A stretch of 64,000 nt of DNA, taken from the NCBI RefSeq assembly GCF_009797025.1, contig NZ_CP047027.1:62001-126000 (forward strand). The letters are read 5' to 3'. Positions within the stretch are counted from its first letter, which is position 1, and each line of letters starts with the position of its first letter. Shown in pieces: positions 53,399 through 62,781 of this stretch. A program made the position numbers and the translations under genes. This DNA comes from Cellulophaga sp. L1A9 (GTDB lineage: Bacteria > Bacteroidota > Bacteroidia > Flavobacteriales > Flavobacteriaceae). Under the pieces are notes generated by a model. The model was not told the origin of the DNA, ran no database searches, and worked only from the letters and a program-made list of their open reading frames with translations.

Positions 53399-56001
53399 TT
53401 ATTTAACAACAATTTTTCCACTCCATATTTGACTGCTACTTGCTAATTTATAAAAATATACTCCCGGACTTAGATTCTTACGCGGTATCGTAATTTCATT
53501 CTGTCCTACTACACTTGTTCCTTCTTGTGTATGATTCCCCAATAAAATTCCGTTTAAAGAAAATAATTCTAAAGTATAGGTGTCATCTGTATTTGATGTA
53601 TAATACAAGTTCGTAGAAGCCTCTAAAGGATTAGGATATACCAATGCTTTTGTAGTTGTTTCTTCTTCTATAATGACCTCCTCTTCTATTTCTGATCTAT
53701 TATTAAAATCGATCTCTGAAATAGTCATTTCTTTTTCTTGGACACTACCGTCTGTGGAATGCATATTAAACAACACCACCTTTAGACTTGTAAAGTCTGC
53801 CGAATTATTTGCTTCATTTTTAAAATCTGAAGCACGAATTTCAAACGTTTTATCTTCTTCATTTAATTCAATTTCAGTAGTATAAAATGCGCCATCACCT
53901 TTCAAAATTTTCACTTCTACAGTTCCTGTTCCTGAGGCATTAAAAGATAATTTTTGATATTCAGATAAATCTACTGCCTGAAAGAAAGCGCGGTGTCAAA
54001 TGCACGGTATACACCCAAATAGTTTGCCGTTGTGCCTTTCGCATGAATGTTACGTTCAATTCTATAGCCAGTATAAGCATAATTAACTTCGTTTTGCAGT
54101 ACTTCATATGTTTCGATAGTCGTATTATCTGAAGAATCATCTAAACCCCAAGGGGCATCTGCAACAAAAAGATCATCTGGCGTATCGCCTTGTGCATTTT
54201 GTATTCTAAATCCAAAATCAAACAAAGCTCCTGTCTCTACGGTAATACTTTCTACCCTTGAAGCAATAGTCGTCGCTAAGTTTAAGTTATCTGTACCACT
54301 GGTCTCCGTCTTTTTCATTCCACCATCCATAGTAATAGACGTACTATTATTATTGTTGGTAAGCTGTAAGTTTATAGTACCATTAGTGTAACTAGCGCTT
54401 CTTACAAAAACTGGAGGTGGTGTAGATCCCTTGTAATCGGCAATTGCACCATTCGCCTCTAAAAGGTTTAATATTTCGTCTCCTAATTTTAATAAATCAT
54501 CAACCGAATTAGACCATATTTGAAAATTATAATAGGCTGTATTCTTTTCATAAGCATCAATATTCCAATGAGATTCTATCATAAATTCATCATTTTCATT
54601 CACTCTTGCAGAAAATGTCAATGCAAATTCTATGCTTCCATCTGCTTGTTTGATGATAGATTTAATAAAATCTTTTTCTCGCAATTGAATCGTAGAAACA
54701 GATAATAATTGCGCCCCAAGAAAACGATCACAAATAAACTTGCTGTGTTCATACACATTGTCTTCCGTTTTTATAACCATTAAAGCACTAATCGTTTCTG
54801 AATCTTTTAAATAATCTACAGAAAATATATCTGAAGCATTTGTCAATGCTAACAAATCGGCCGGAGAAGATTCTATGGTAGAGGTTTCTCCAATAATACC
54901 CAATGGAACTAAAGCTTTTAAAGGAATTTTTTTACTCACAAACCCACCTTTTCGCTTATAATTAAAACCTTTTTTAATTGTTTTGGCTGTAGCCTTATCA
55001 AACTTATAATTTGTATTTGCTCTATCAAAGTTTCTTTTATTGATTACACTCGATAAGCGATCATTACTTTCTAAGCCTCCGTCATTACCTCCTGAAGTAC
55101 TGGTAATTGTCGGACAAGAGCTTATTCCAGAACAGGAAGGATCATCACAATCTACCAATCCATCACCATCATCATCTACGCCATTTATACAATCTTCTTG
55201 CGGCACAGGTGCTGTAGGACAACGTGCACCATCATTACTTGCACTCGCTGGGCCAAAAGCGAATATATTGGAAACCATAGTACTATTTGATATCGCCTGT
55301 ACATTGTTTATTTTATACACAGAACCAGTTTGATTGGCTGAGATATAGAAATTACCATCCACATCAAAATACACCGCTCCATACGTATAATCGAATCCCG
55401 AAAGAATAGGCACAACACCCAATTCTTCAACATTTCCTGTATCAACAGAAATCCTATACAAAATATTGGACCCTTTTTCAACCGCATATAATTTGTTATC
55501 CACTGCATTAAAGGCCCAATCATGTATACTAATATTTTTATTTAAAGTAAAAGAACCAAGATATTCAAGGTAGGTATCAGATGTTGGATTTAAATCTATG
55601 GCATAATAGGAAGTACCACCTGCTTTGAAATAATAAATACCATCGATACTAATATCTCCTACATATTTATTTTTCGTGTCCGGTAATTCTGGAATCTCAA
55701 AAATTTCGGGTGAAAAATCTTTTCCAATACGGACAATTGACTTCGCTGGAGAAGATAAATAACCCCATATATATCCGTCTGCAGAATTATATGCTGCTGC
55801 ATTTATACTGCCAGGAGTTATATCTTCTGCTACTATGTAAGATCCGCCTGAAGCTAGATCAACCGCATAAATATCATTATATTGAAATAGGTACGCATTA
55901 AAATCGCATTCAAATGGTGTTTGTGCTTTCGTAGTACTAAAAGTGAGCACCATTAAAATTATAAAATAGGTAGGATTTAGCTTAGGGTAGCGTTTTTTCA
56001 T
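53399..56001 (-). pseudogene. Secreted T9SS substrate split by a frameshift
   Basis: Two frames that belong together. The upstream part (56001 to 53971) has a signal peptide (TFSTTKAQ), a propeller-like region with FECDFNAYLFQYNDIYAVDL, a DDDGDGLVDCDDPSC stretch and a beta-rich half, ending LGVYRAFDTALSFRQ with TAG. The other frame resumes at the same spot as FQAVDLSEYQKLSFNASG, continues to EIDFNNRSE and ends in a type A T9SS sorting domain (ALVYPNPLEASTNLYY to WSGKIVVK). One extra or missing base near 53980 explains the break. If real, the product is made but cannot be secreted by the T9SS. No enzyme function recognised. Confidence 0.75.
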
Positions 56002-56249
56002 CGATTCGGGTTTTAAGTATGGAATAAATCAAATATACGAAAATTAGGAAAGATTTTTCCTACATTTAGTTAGTTTACAGTTATAACTAGTTAAATTGCA
56101 GAATATTGTAGATGAAAGAAAGAATTAATTTTAAGAATAGGGAAAAATTATTTTATTAAATTTTGTGGTACAAACGTTAATATTTATGTGATTCTCAATT
56201 TTAAAGTCGCTTTTTTTCTTAATTTGCAATACAAATTCAGATTAAACCT

Positions 56250-58019
56250 ATGCAAAACATAACCCGACTCTTTGATTTTCCTTATTATCAACTAGAAAAG
56301 TACGACCTTGAAAAGTCTCTAGTTACTAAAACAAATGGGAAATGGGTTGTAACATCAACAAAAGAGTATTTAGACAAGGCGAATGCCATTAGTAGAGCTT
56401 TATTACGATTAGGTGTACAACCTAATGACAAAATTGCACTTATAACTTCTACGAACAGGACGGAATGGAATATTATGGATATTGGTATTCTTCAATTGGG
56501 AGCCCAAAACGTTCCAATATACCCAACAATATCGGAAGAAGATTACGCCTATGTTTTAAATCATTCAGAGGCAACATACTGTTTTGTTTCCTGTGCAGAT
56601 GTATATAAAAAAATAAAGGCAATTAGGCATGAGGTCCCTAATTTAAAAGAAGTCTATTCTTTTGATCAATTAGACGATTGTAAAAACTGGTCTGAAATTT
56701 TAGACTTAGGAAAAGATACTTCCAATCAAAATGAAGTAGATGAACTAAAGAAAGCTGTGAAGACTACAGATTTAGCCACTTTAATTTATACTTCGGGAAC
56801 AACAGGTAAACCTAAAGGGGTAATGCTTTCTCATGAAAATATTGTGAGTAATGCATTGGGTAGTTTCCAGAGAATTCCTATTCAACTTGGTGAGTCAAGA
56901 GCCTTAAGCTTTTTACCTTTGTGCCATGTTTATGAGCGTATGCTAATCTATTTATACCAATATTGTGGATCTGCAATTTACTACGCCCCTATTGACCAAA
57001 TAAGTGAATATGCTCAGGAAACAAAGCCACACGTGATGACTGCGGTTCCTAGGCTATTAGAAAAAGTGTATGACAAGATTATTGCAAAAGGAACTTCGTT
57101 AACTGGTATTAAAAAGAAATTATTCTTTTGGGCCGTAGACATTGGTTTAAAATATGAGCCATACGGGCAGAATGGATGGTGGTACGAGCAAAAATTAGCC
57201 TTAGCGAGAAAATTAATTTTCAGTAAATGGAAAGCAGCTTTAGGAGGCCAATTATCTGTAATGGCATCCGGAAGTGCAGCTTTACAACCTCGATTAGCAC
57301 GTATCTTTAATGCCGCAGAATTTGGCGTTATGGAAGGTTATGGTCTAACAGAAACTTCTCCGGTAGTTTCTGTGAACGATATGCGTAATCATGGTTTCAA
57401 AATAGGAACTGTTGGAAAACCAATAGATAAAACCGAAGTGAAAATTGCTAGTGATGGCGAAATCTGCATCAAAGGGCCTCAAGTAATGATGGGCTATTTT
57501 AAAGATGAACAAAAAACCAAAGAAGTAATCATCGATGGTTATTTCCATACGGGAGACATAGGTGAAATTGACACTGAAGGATTCTTAAAAATCACCGATC
57601 GGAAAAAAGAAATGTTTAAAACTTCTGGTGGTAAATATGTTGCTCCCCAGTTATTAGAAAATAGATTTAAACAATCTCGATTTATAGATCAAATTATGGT
57701 TGTTGGTGAAGGCGAAAAAATGCCTGCAGCTTTTATACAACCAGATTTTGAATTTGTAAAAAATTGGGCTAAAATCCATAATGTCGAAATAAAGAATAAT
57801 GAAGACCTTGTTAAGAATGAAAAGGTTATTGCCAGAATTCAAGAAGAAGTGGATGAAGCCAATACGAACTTTGCCAAATGGGAAACTATAAAGCAATTCC
57901 GACTTACTCCAGATGCATGGAGCGTTGAAAACGGTCATTTAACACCTACCTTAAAGTTACGTCGTAAAATTGTTAAAGAGAAATACATAGCATTGTACAA
58001 TGACATTTACGAACATTAA
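56250..58019 (+). CDS. Long-chain acyl-CoA synthetase (AMP-binding)
   Basis: 589 residues. ATP-binding P-loop LIYTSGTTGKPKGVMLSHEN, GYGLTETSPVVSVN, GYFHTGDIGEID and KLRRKIVKEKY cover the ANL-superfamily motifs. It activates fatty acids with CoA in the cytosol or at the membrane. It sits before the beta-oxidation genes on the same strand but has its own terminator, so it is a separate unit serving the same pathway. Confidence 0.93.
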   Translation: MQNITRLFDFPYYQLEKYDLEKSLVTKTNGKWVVTSTKEYLDKANAISRALLRLGVQPNDKIALITSTNRTEWNIMDIGILQLGAQNVPIYPTISEEDYAYVLNHSEATYCFVSCADVYKKIKAIRHEVPNLKEVYSFDQLDDCKNWSEILDLGKDTSNQNEVDELKKAVKTTDLATLIYTSGTTGKPKGVMLSHENIVSNALGSFQRIPIQLGESRALSFLPLCHVYERMLIYLYQYCGSAIYYAPIDQISEYAQETKPHVMTAVPRLLEKVYDKIIAKGTSLTGIKKKLFFWAVDIGLKYEPYGQNGWWYEQKLALARKLIFSKWKAALGGQLSVMASGSAALQPRLARIFNAAEFGVMEGYGLTETSPVVSVNDMRNHGFKIGTVGKPIDKTEVKIASDGEICIKGPQVMMGYFKDEQKTKEVIIDGYFHTGDIGEIDTEGFLKITDRKKEMFKTSGGKYVAPQLLENRFKQSRFIDQIMVVGEGEKMPAAFIQPDFEFVKNWAKIHNVEIKNNEDLVKNEKVIARIQEEVDEANTNFAKWETIKQFRLTPDAWSVENGHLTPTLKLRRKIVKEKYIALYNDIYEH

Positions 58020-58054
58020 TCGTTTGTATCATTTCTAAAAACAGAAAAACTCGG

Positions 58055-58108
58055 CAGTGTCAATACCGTAAGTAATATAAACTGACTTCGTATTGGCACT
58101 GTTTTTTT
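58055..58108 (+). terminator. Terminator of the acyl-CoA synthetase gene
   Basis: CAGTGTCAATAC (58055-58066) with GTATTGGCACTG (58090-58101), one G-U pair, 23-base loop, then seven T. After it, to 58406, lies a 300-base gap without a gene, holding an 11-bp inverted repeat AAATTCATTTT/AAAATGAATTT (58203-58250). Confidence 0.8.
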
Positions 58109-58406
58109 ATTTTACCTTAAGATGATGCTATACGCTTTGTTTTAGTGTAAAATATATGAACACATGGAAACCTTGCATTTTAACGCCCCTTCCCTGTTCA
58201 ATAAATTCATTTTTTTACCAAAATCTAGGATAAAACGATAAAATGAATTTTGTGTGTTCCTCCCTATTGTTATTGGTGAGAAATTTATCACAAAAAGAAA
58301 TCAAACTTTATAATTAATTAGGCTACAGTAGGTTAAAACCTTATCGTATTGTATTATTTTAGATTGTGGTTTAAAAAAATAACATTCGACATCAAAAAAT
58401 TTACAT

Positions 58407-58434
58407 AAATTTATTATGCATGCATAATAAATTT
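58407..58434. promoter_or_regulatory. 28-bp perfect palindrome, likely MarR operator
   Basis: AAATTTATTATGCA followed directly by its exact reverse complement, centred on ATGCAT/TGCATG. It ends 3 bases before the -7 box of the marR operon, so a bound dimer would cover the -33 region and repress. The adjacent gene encodes a MarR-type regulator, so autoregulation is the simplest reading. Confidence 0.75.
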
Positions 58435-58437
58435 TAC

Positions 58438-58445
58438 TATATTTG
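58438..58445 (+). promoter_or_regulatory. -7 box of the fatty-acid degradation operon
   Basis: TATATTTG matches TAnnTTTG, 18 bases before the marR start codon, giving a very short leader. Confidence 0.65.
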
Positions 58446-58462
58446 AGTTCTATAAATAATGT

Positions 58463-58915
58463 ATGAAGGAGCTTACAATAGATTATGCTTTAAGAGCTAC
58501 ATGGCAAGCAGTTGCCAGAATGTACAACGAAGAAGCGAAAAATTTCGAAACTACTATGGCGGTAGGCTTCACGCTGTTAAGCATTGATCCCAAAACAGGA
58601 ACCCCTTCTACTGCATTAGGCCCTAAAATGGGAATGGAGGCAACTAGTCTTTCTCGAATACTAAAAAGTATGGAAGAAAGAGGGCTAATTGTTAGAAAAC
58701 CCAATCCGAATGATGGAAGAGGTGTTTTAATACACTTAACACCATTTGGCTTAGAAAAAAGAGTGGACTCAAAAAATGTTGTACTTCGCTTTAATGAAGT
58801 GGTTAAAGACAACGTTCAAGAAGATCAATTAAATGGTTTTTTCCAAGTTATGGATACCATTAATAAATTGGTTATAGACAAGAAAATTTACACTAAAGAT
58901 TCAAAAACAATTTAA
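58463..58915 (+). CDS. MarR-family transcriptional regulator
   Basis: 150 residues. Winged-helix core with AMVGFTLLSIDP-like N-terminal helix region, GPKMGMEATSLSRILKSMEERGLIVRKPNPNDGRGVLIHLT (recognition helix and wing). It probably senses an acyl-CoA or fatty acid and controls the beta-oxidation genes that follow 5 bases later, through the 28-bp palindrome in front of it. The ligand is inferred from the operon. Confidence 0.9.
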   Translation: MKELTIDYALRATWQAVARMYNEEAKNFETTMAVGFTLLSIDPKTGTPSTALGPKMGMEATSLSRILKSMEERGLIVRKPNPNDGRGVLIHLTPFGLEKRVDSKNVVLRFNEVVKDNVQEDQLNGFFQVMDTINKLVIDKKIYTKDSKTI

Positions 58916-58920
58916 TCGTA

Positions 58921-61335
58921 ATGAATTCGATGAATAAACACATTAAGAAAGTAGCAGTTGTTGGTTCTGGAATTATGGGAAGTGGCATAGCATGTCATTT
59001 TGCTAATATCGGAGTTGAAGTATTATTACTAGATATTGTCCCTAGAGAACTGAATGAAAAAGAAAAAGCTAAAGGCTTTACGCTTAAAGACAAAGTGGTT
59101 CGCAATAGATTAGTAAACGATTCATTAATCGCAGCCCTAAAATCTAAACCTTCTCCTATTTACAATCAGAAATTTTCTGATCGTATCACTACAGGGAACC
59201 TTGAAGATGATATTGCAAAGGTTTCAGAAGTAGATTGGATTATTGAGGTGGTGGTTGAAAGACTTGACATTAAGAAGATGGTCTTTGAAAATTTAGAAAA
59301 ATACAGAAAGCCAGGTACACTTATAACTTCAAACACCTCTGGTATTCCAATTCACTTTATGAGTGAAGGGCGTAGTGAAGATTTCCAGAAGCATTTCTGT
59401 GGAACGCACTTCTTTAATCCTGCACGTTACTTAAAACTTTTCGAAATAATCCCTGGACCTAAAACGTCGCCAGAAGTATTAGATTTCTTGAATGGTTACG
59501 GTGAGCAATTCTTAGGAAAAACTTCTGTAATCGCTAAAGATACACCTGCTTTCATTGGTAACAGAATAGGTATTTTCAGCATCCAAAGTCTTTTCCATAT
59601 GGTAAAAGATTTAGGAATGACAGTTGAGGAAGTAGATAAATTAACAGGACCAGTTATCGGTCGTCCTAAATCCGCAACATTCAGAACTGTTGATGTGGTA
59701 GGATTAGACACTTTGGTACATGTTGCCAATGGAATTGCAGAAAATTGCAAGGACGATGAGAAATTAGATCTATTTAAACTTCCAACCTTCATCAATACCA
59801 TGATGGAAAACAAATGGTTGGGTAGTAAAACAGGTCAAGGTTTTTACAAGAAATCTAAAGATGCGAAAGGGAAAACAGAAATCTTAACGCTTGATCTAGA
59901 TACGATGGACTATCGTGCTAGTAAAAGAGCAAGTTTTGCTACTTTAGAGTTAACAAAGACTATTGATAAGGTAGCTGATCGATTTAAAGTATTGGTTGCT
60001 GGAAAAGATAAAGCTGGTGAATTTTACAGAAAGAGTTTTGCTGCATTGTTTGCTTACGTATCACATAGAATTCCTGAAATTACCGATGAGCTTTATAAGA
60101 TTGATGATGCTATGAAAGCTGGTTTTGGATGGGAACACGGACCTTTCCAAATTTGGGATGCTATCGGAATTGAAAAAGGACTTGAAATTATGAAAGCAGA
60201 AGGAGAGACTCCTGCTGCATGGGTAAATGATATGATTGCGAGCGGAACAAAATCGTTCTACGCGGTAAAAGATGGCGCTACCTATTTCTATGATATTCCT
60301 AAAAAATCTATAGAAAAAGTTCCTGGTCAGGATTCATTTATCATTTTAGATAACATTAGAAAATCTAAAGAAGTTTTCAAAAACAGCGGTGTTGTAGTAG
60401 AAGATTTAGGAGACGGAATTCTGAATGTAGAATTTCAATCTAAAATGAATACCATTGGTGGAGATGTTCTGGCAGGTTTAAATAAAGCTATTGATATTGC
60501 TGAGAAAGATTTCCAAGGTTTAGTTGTTGGAAATCAAGCGCCAAACTTCTCTGTAGGAGCTAACATCGGAATGATTTTCATGATGGCTGTAGAGCAAGAG
60601 TATGATGAATTGAATATGGCGATTAAAATGTTCCAGGATACTATGATGCGTATGCGCTATTCTGCAATACCAACAGTAGCGGCTCCTCATGGAATGGCAC
60701 TAGGTGGTGGTTGTGAACTTTCGTTACATGCAGATATGGTTGTTGCAGCAGCAGAAACCTATATTGGTTTAGTAGAATTTGGTGTCGGCGTCATCCCTGG
60801 AGGTGGTGGTTCTAAAGAATTTGCAGTAAGAGCACAAGACCAATTCCATAAAAATGATGTAGAATTAAATGTACTTCAAGAGTATTTCTTAACCATTGGT
60901 ATGGCTAAAGTATCTACCTCAGCATACGAAGCCTTTGATTTAGGTATTTTACAAAAAGGTAAAGATATCGTGGTAGTGAATAAAGACCGTCAGATTGCAA
61001 CTGCAAAAGCACATGCTAAATTAATGGCAGAAGGTGGATACACACAACCGGTAAAACGCAAAGACATTAAAGTTTTAGGAAAGCAAGCTTTAGGAATGTT
61101 TTTAGTAGGTACTGATTCTATGGAAGACAGTAAATACATCAGTGAACATGATGAAAAAATTGCAAATAAATTAGCATATGTAATGGCTGGTGGAGATTTA
61201 TCAGAACCAACACTTGTTACAGAACAATATTTATTAGATCTAGAGCGTGAAGCTTTCTTGTCACTTTGTACAGAACGCAAAACGTTAGAAAGAATTCAAC
61301 ACATGTTGAAAACAGGAAAACCTTTAAGAAACTAA
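58921..61335 (+). CDS. 3-hydroxyacyl-CoA dehydrogenase / enoyl-CoA hydratase fusion (FadN-type)
   Basis: 804 residues. The dehydrogenase comes first: VAVVGSGIMGSGIACHFANIGV (NAD fold), HFFNPARYLKLFEIIPG and the C-terminal dehydrogenase domains; then the crotonase domain with APHGMALGGGCELSLHADMVVAAAETYIGLVEFGVGVIPGGGG (oxyanion loop and catalytic Glu). This order is that of FadN, opposite to E. coli FadB. It catalyses two steps of beta-oxidation. It starts 5 bases after marR and precedes the thiolase. Confidence 0.93.
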   Translation: MNSMNKHIKKVAVVGSGIMGSGIACHFANIGVEVLLLDIVPRELNEKEKAKGFTLKDKVVRNRLVNDSLIAALKSKPSPIYNQKFSDRITTGNLEDDIAKVSEVDWIIEVVVERLDIKKMVFENLEKYRKPGTLITSNTSGIPIHFMSEGRSEDFQKHFCGTHFFNPARYLKLFEIIPGPKTSPEVLDFLNGYGEQFLGKTSVIAKDTPAFIGNRIGIFSIQSLFHMVKDLGMTVEEVDKLTGPVIGRPKSATFRTVDVVGLDTLVHVANGIAENCKDDEKLDLFKLPTFINTMMENKWLGSKTGQGFYKKSKDAKGKTEILTLDLDTMDYRASKRASFATLELTKTIDKVADRFKVLVAGKDKAGEFYRKSFAALFAYVSHRIPEITDELYKIDDAMKAGFGWEHGPFQIWDAIGIEKGLEIMKAEGETPAAWVNDMIASGTKSFYAVKDGATYFYDIPKKSIEKVPGQDSFIILDNIRKSKEVFKNSGVVVEDLGDGILNVEFQSKMNTIGGDVLAGLNKAIDIAEKDFQGLVVGNQAPNFSVGANIGMIFMMAVEQEYDELNMAIKMFQDTMMRMRYSAIPTVAAPHGMALGGGCELSLHADMVVAAAETYIGLVEFGVGVIPGGGGSKEFAVRAQDQFHKNDVELNVLQEYFLTIGMAKVSTSAYEAFDLGILQKGKDIVVVNKDRQIATAKAHAKLMAEGGYTQPVKRKDIKVLGKQALGMFLVGTDSMEDSKYISEHDEKIANKLAYVMAGGDLSEPTLVTEQYLLDLEREAFLSLCTERKTLERIQHMLKTGKPLRN

Positions 61336-61336
61336 G

Positions 61337-61374
61337 GCCCCCTCTGCCTAACGGCATCTCCTCTATGGGGAGAA
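61337..61374. repeat. Bacteroidetes intergenic repeat, left half (copy 1)
   Basis: GC-rich CCCCCTCT...CTATGGGGAG element, strikingly unlike the AT-rich surroundings. It pairs with a second block at 61431-61463 and is mirrored by a similar pair in the next intergenic gap. Confidence 0.55.
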
Positions 61375-61430
61375 TAAAGGAAACCTTTAAGTAGTTAAAT
61401 GAAGTATAACTTTTAAAATATCCCGAACAA

Positions 61431-61463
61431 ACTCCCTCTCCTCTGGAGAGGGTTGGGGAGAGG
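61431..61463. repeat. Bacteroidetes intergenic repeat, right half (copy 1)
   Basis: CTCCCTCTCCTCTGGAGAGGG followed by TTGGGGAGAGG; CCTCTCC/GGAGAGG forms a hairpin. It ends 3 bases before the thiolase start codon and so supplies the leader and its purine-rich ribosome-binding region. Confidence 0.6.
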
Positions 61464-61466
61464 ATT

Positions 61467-62657
61467 ATGAAAACAGCATATATAGTAAAAGCATATAGAA
61501 CAGCAGTCGGTAAAGCTCCAAAAGGGGTCTTCCGATTCAAAAGATCAGATGAATTAGCTGCAGAGACCATCCAATACATGATGAAAGAGCTGCCGCAATT
61601 GGATAAAAAACGAATTGACGATGTTATTGTAGGAAATGCAATGCCAGAAGGTTCTCAAGGACTAAACATGGCGCGTTTAATCTCTTTAATGGGATTAGAT
61701 ATTGTAGATGTTCCTGGAGTTACGGTAAATCGTTTTTGTTCCTCTGGTATTGAAACCATAGGTATTGCAACAGCAAAAATACAAGCGGGAATGGCCGATT
61801 GTATTATTGCAGGGGGTGCAGAAAGTATGAGTTCGGTTCCTATGACAGGAAATAAACCAGAATTAAATTATGACTTAGTAAAATCTGGTCATGAAGATTA
61901 TTACTGGGGAATGGGAAATACGGCAGAAGCTGTAGCGAACCAATTTAAAGTATCTCGTGAAGATCAAGATGAGTTTGCTTACAACTCTCATATGAAAGCT
62001 TTAAAAGCGCAAGCGGAAGATCGTTTTCAAGACCAAATTGTACCTATTGATGTAGAACAAATTTACGTGGATGAAAACGGTAAAAAAGCTACAAGAAATT
62101 ATACCGTTAACAAAGACGAAGGACCTAGAAAAGGAACGAGTAAAGAAGCATTAGCTGGCTTAAGAGCTGTTTTTGCTGCTGGCGGTAGCGTCACTGCTGG
62201 TAACTCTTCACAAATGAGTGATGGTGCTGCATTTGTAATGGTGATGAGTGAAGAAATGGTCAAAGAATTAAATATTGAACCAATTGCACGTATGGTAAAC
62301 TATGCTGCGGCTGGTGTTGAGCCACGTATCATGGGTATTGGTCCCGTTAAAGCAATTCCAAAAGCCTTAAAGCAAGCCGGATTGAAGCAAGAAGATATTG
62401 AGTTAATTGAGTTAAATGAAGCTTTCGCTTCACAATCGCTTGCCGTAATGCGCGAACTTAAATTGAATCAAGATATCGTAAACGTAAATGGTGGTGCAAT
62501 TGCACTAGGCCACCCATTGGGATGTACAGGAGCTAAGCTTTCCGTACAACTTTTTGACGAAATGCGTAAGAGAAATATGCAAGGAAAATATGGTATGGTA
62601 ACCATGTGTGTAGGTACTGGGCAAGGTGCTGCAGGAATCTATGAATTTTTGAAATAA
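61467..62657 (+). CDS. fadA: Acetyl-CoA acyltransferase (thiolase)
   Basis: 396 residues. Catalytic Cys in [12 protein letters not shown] (about 90), NEAFASQ with the conserved Asn/Glu, [11 protein letters not shown] (His) and [13 protein letters not shown] (second Cys), all in the normal order. It cleaves 3-ketoacyl-CoA with CoA in the last beta-oxidation step. It lies between two repeat-rich gaps in the operon. The start at 61467 is directly after the repeat. Confidence 0.95.
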   Translation: MKTAYIVKAYRTAVGKAPKGVFRFKRSDELAAETIQYMMKELPQLDKKRIDDVIVGNAMPEGSQGLNMARLISLMGLDIVDVPGVTVNRFCSSGIETIGIATAKIQAGMADCIIAGGAESMSSVPMTGNKPELNYDLVKSGHEDYYWGMGNTAEAVANQFKVSREDQDEFAYNSHMKALKAQAEDRFQDQIVPIDVEQIYVDENGKKATRNYTVNKDEGPRKGTSKEALAGLRAVFAAGGSVTAGNSSQMSDGAAFVMVMSEEMVKELNIEPIARMVNYAAAGVEPRIMGIGPVKAIPKALKQAGLKQEDIELIELNEAFASQSLAVMRELKLNQDIVNVNGGAIALGHPLGCTGAKLSVQLFDEMRKRNMQGKYGMVTMCVGTGQGAAGIYEFLK

Positions 62658-62660
62658 TAC

Positions 62661-62697
62661 ATCCCCTCTAAATCTTCCCAAAAGGAAGACTTTTGAG
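62661..62697. repeat. Bacteroidetes intergenic repeat, left half (copy 2, decayed)
   Basis: CCCCTCTAAATCTTCCC...GGAAGACTTTTGAG; TCTTCC/GGAAGA hairpin. Same position relative to the gene end as the copy at 61337. Confidence 0.55.
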
Positions 62698-62736
62698 AAA
62701 AATAAAAAAATCTTAACTTAAAATAACACCTATCTG

Positions 62737-62768
62737 TTCTCTTTCCTTTGGAAAGGGTTAGAGATAAG
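62737..62768. repeat. Bacteroidetes intergenic repeat, right half (copy 2, decayed)
   Basis: CTCTTTCCTTTGGAAAGGG followed by TTAGAGATAAG, a base-substituted version of the block at 61431; CTTTCC/GGAAAG hairpin. Confidence 0.55.
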
Positions 62769-62781
62769 AAAATTAATAACA

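Noticed and set aside
61217..61579. 120-residue minus-strand ORF over the repeat gap
   Set aside because: Spans the end of one gene, the repeat and the start of the next in antisense; no support as a gene.
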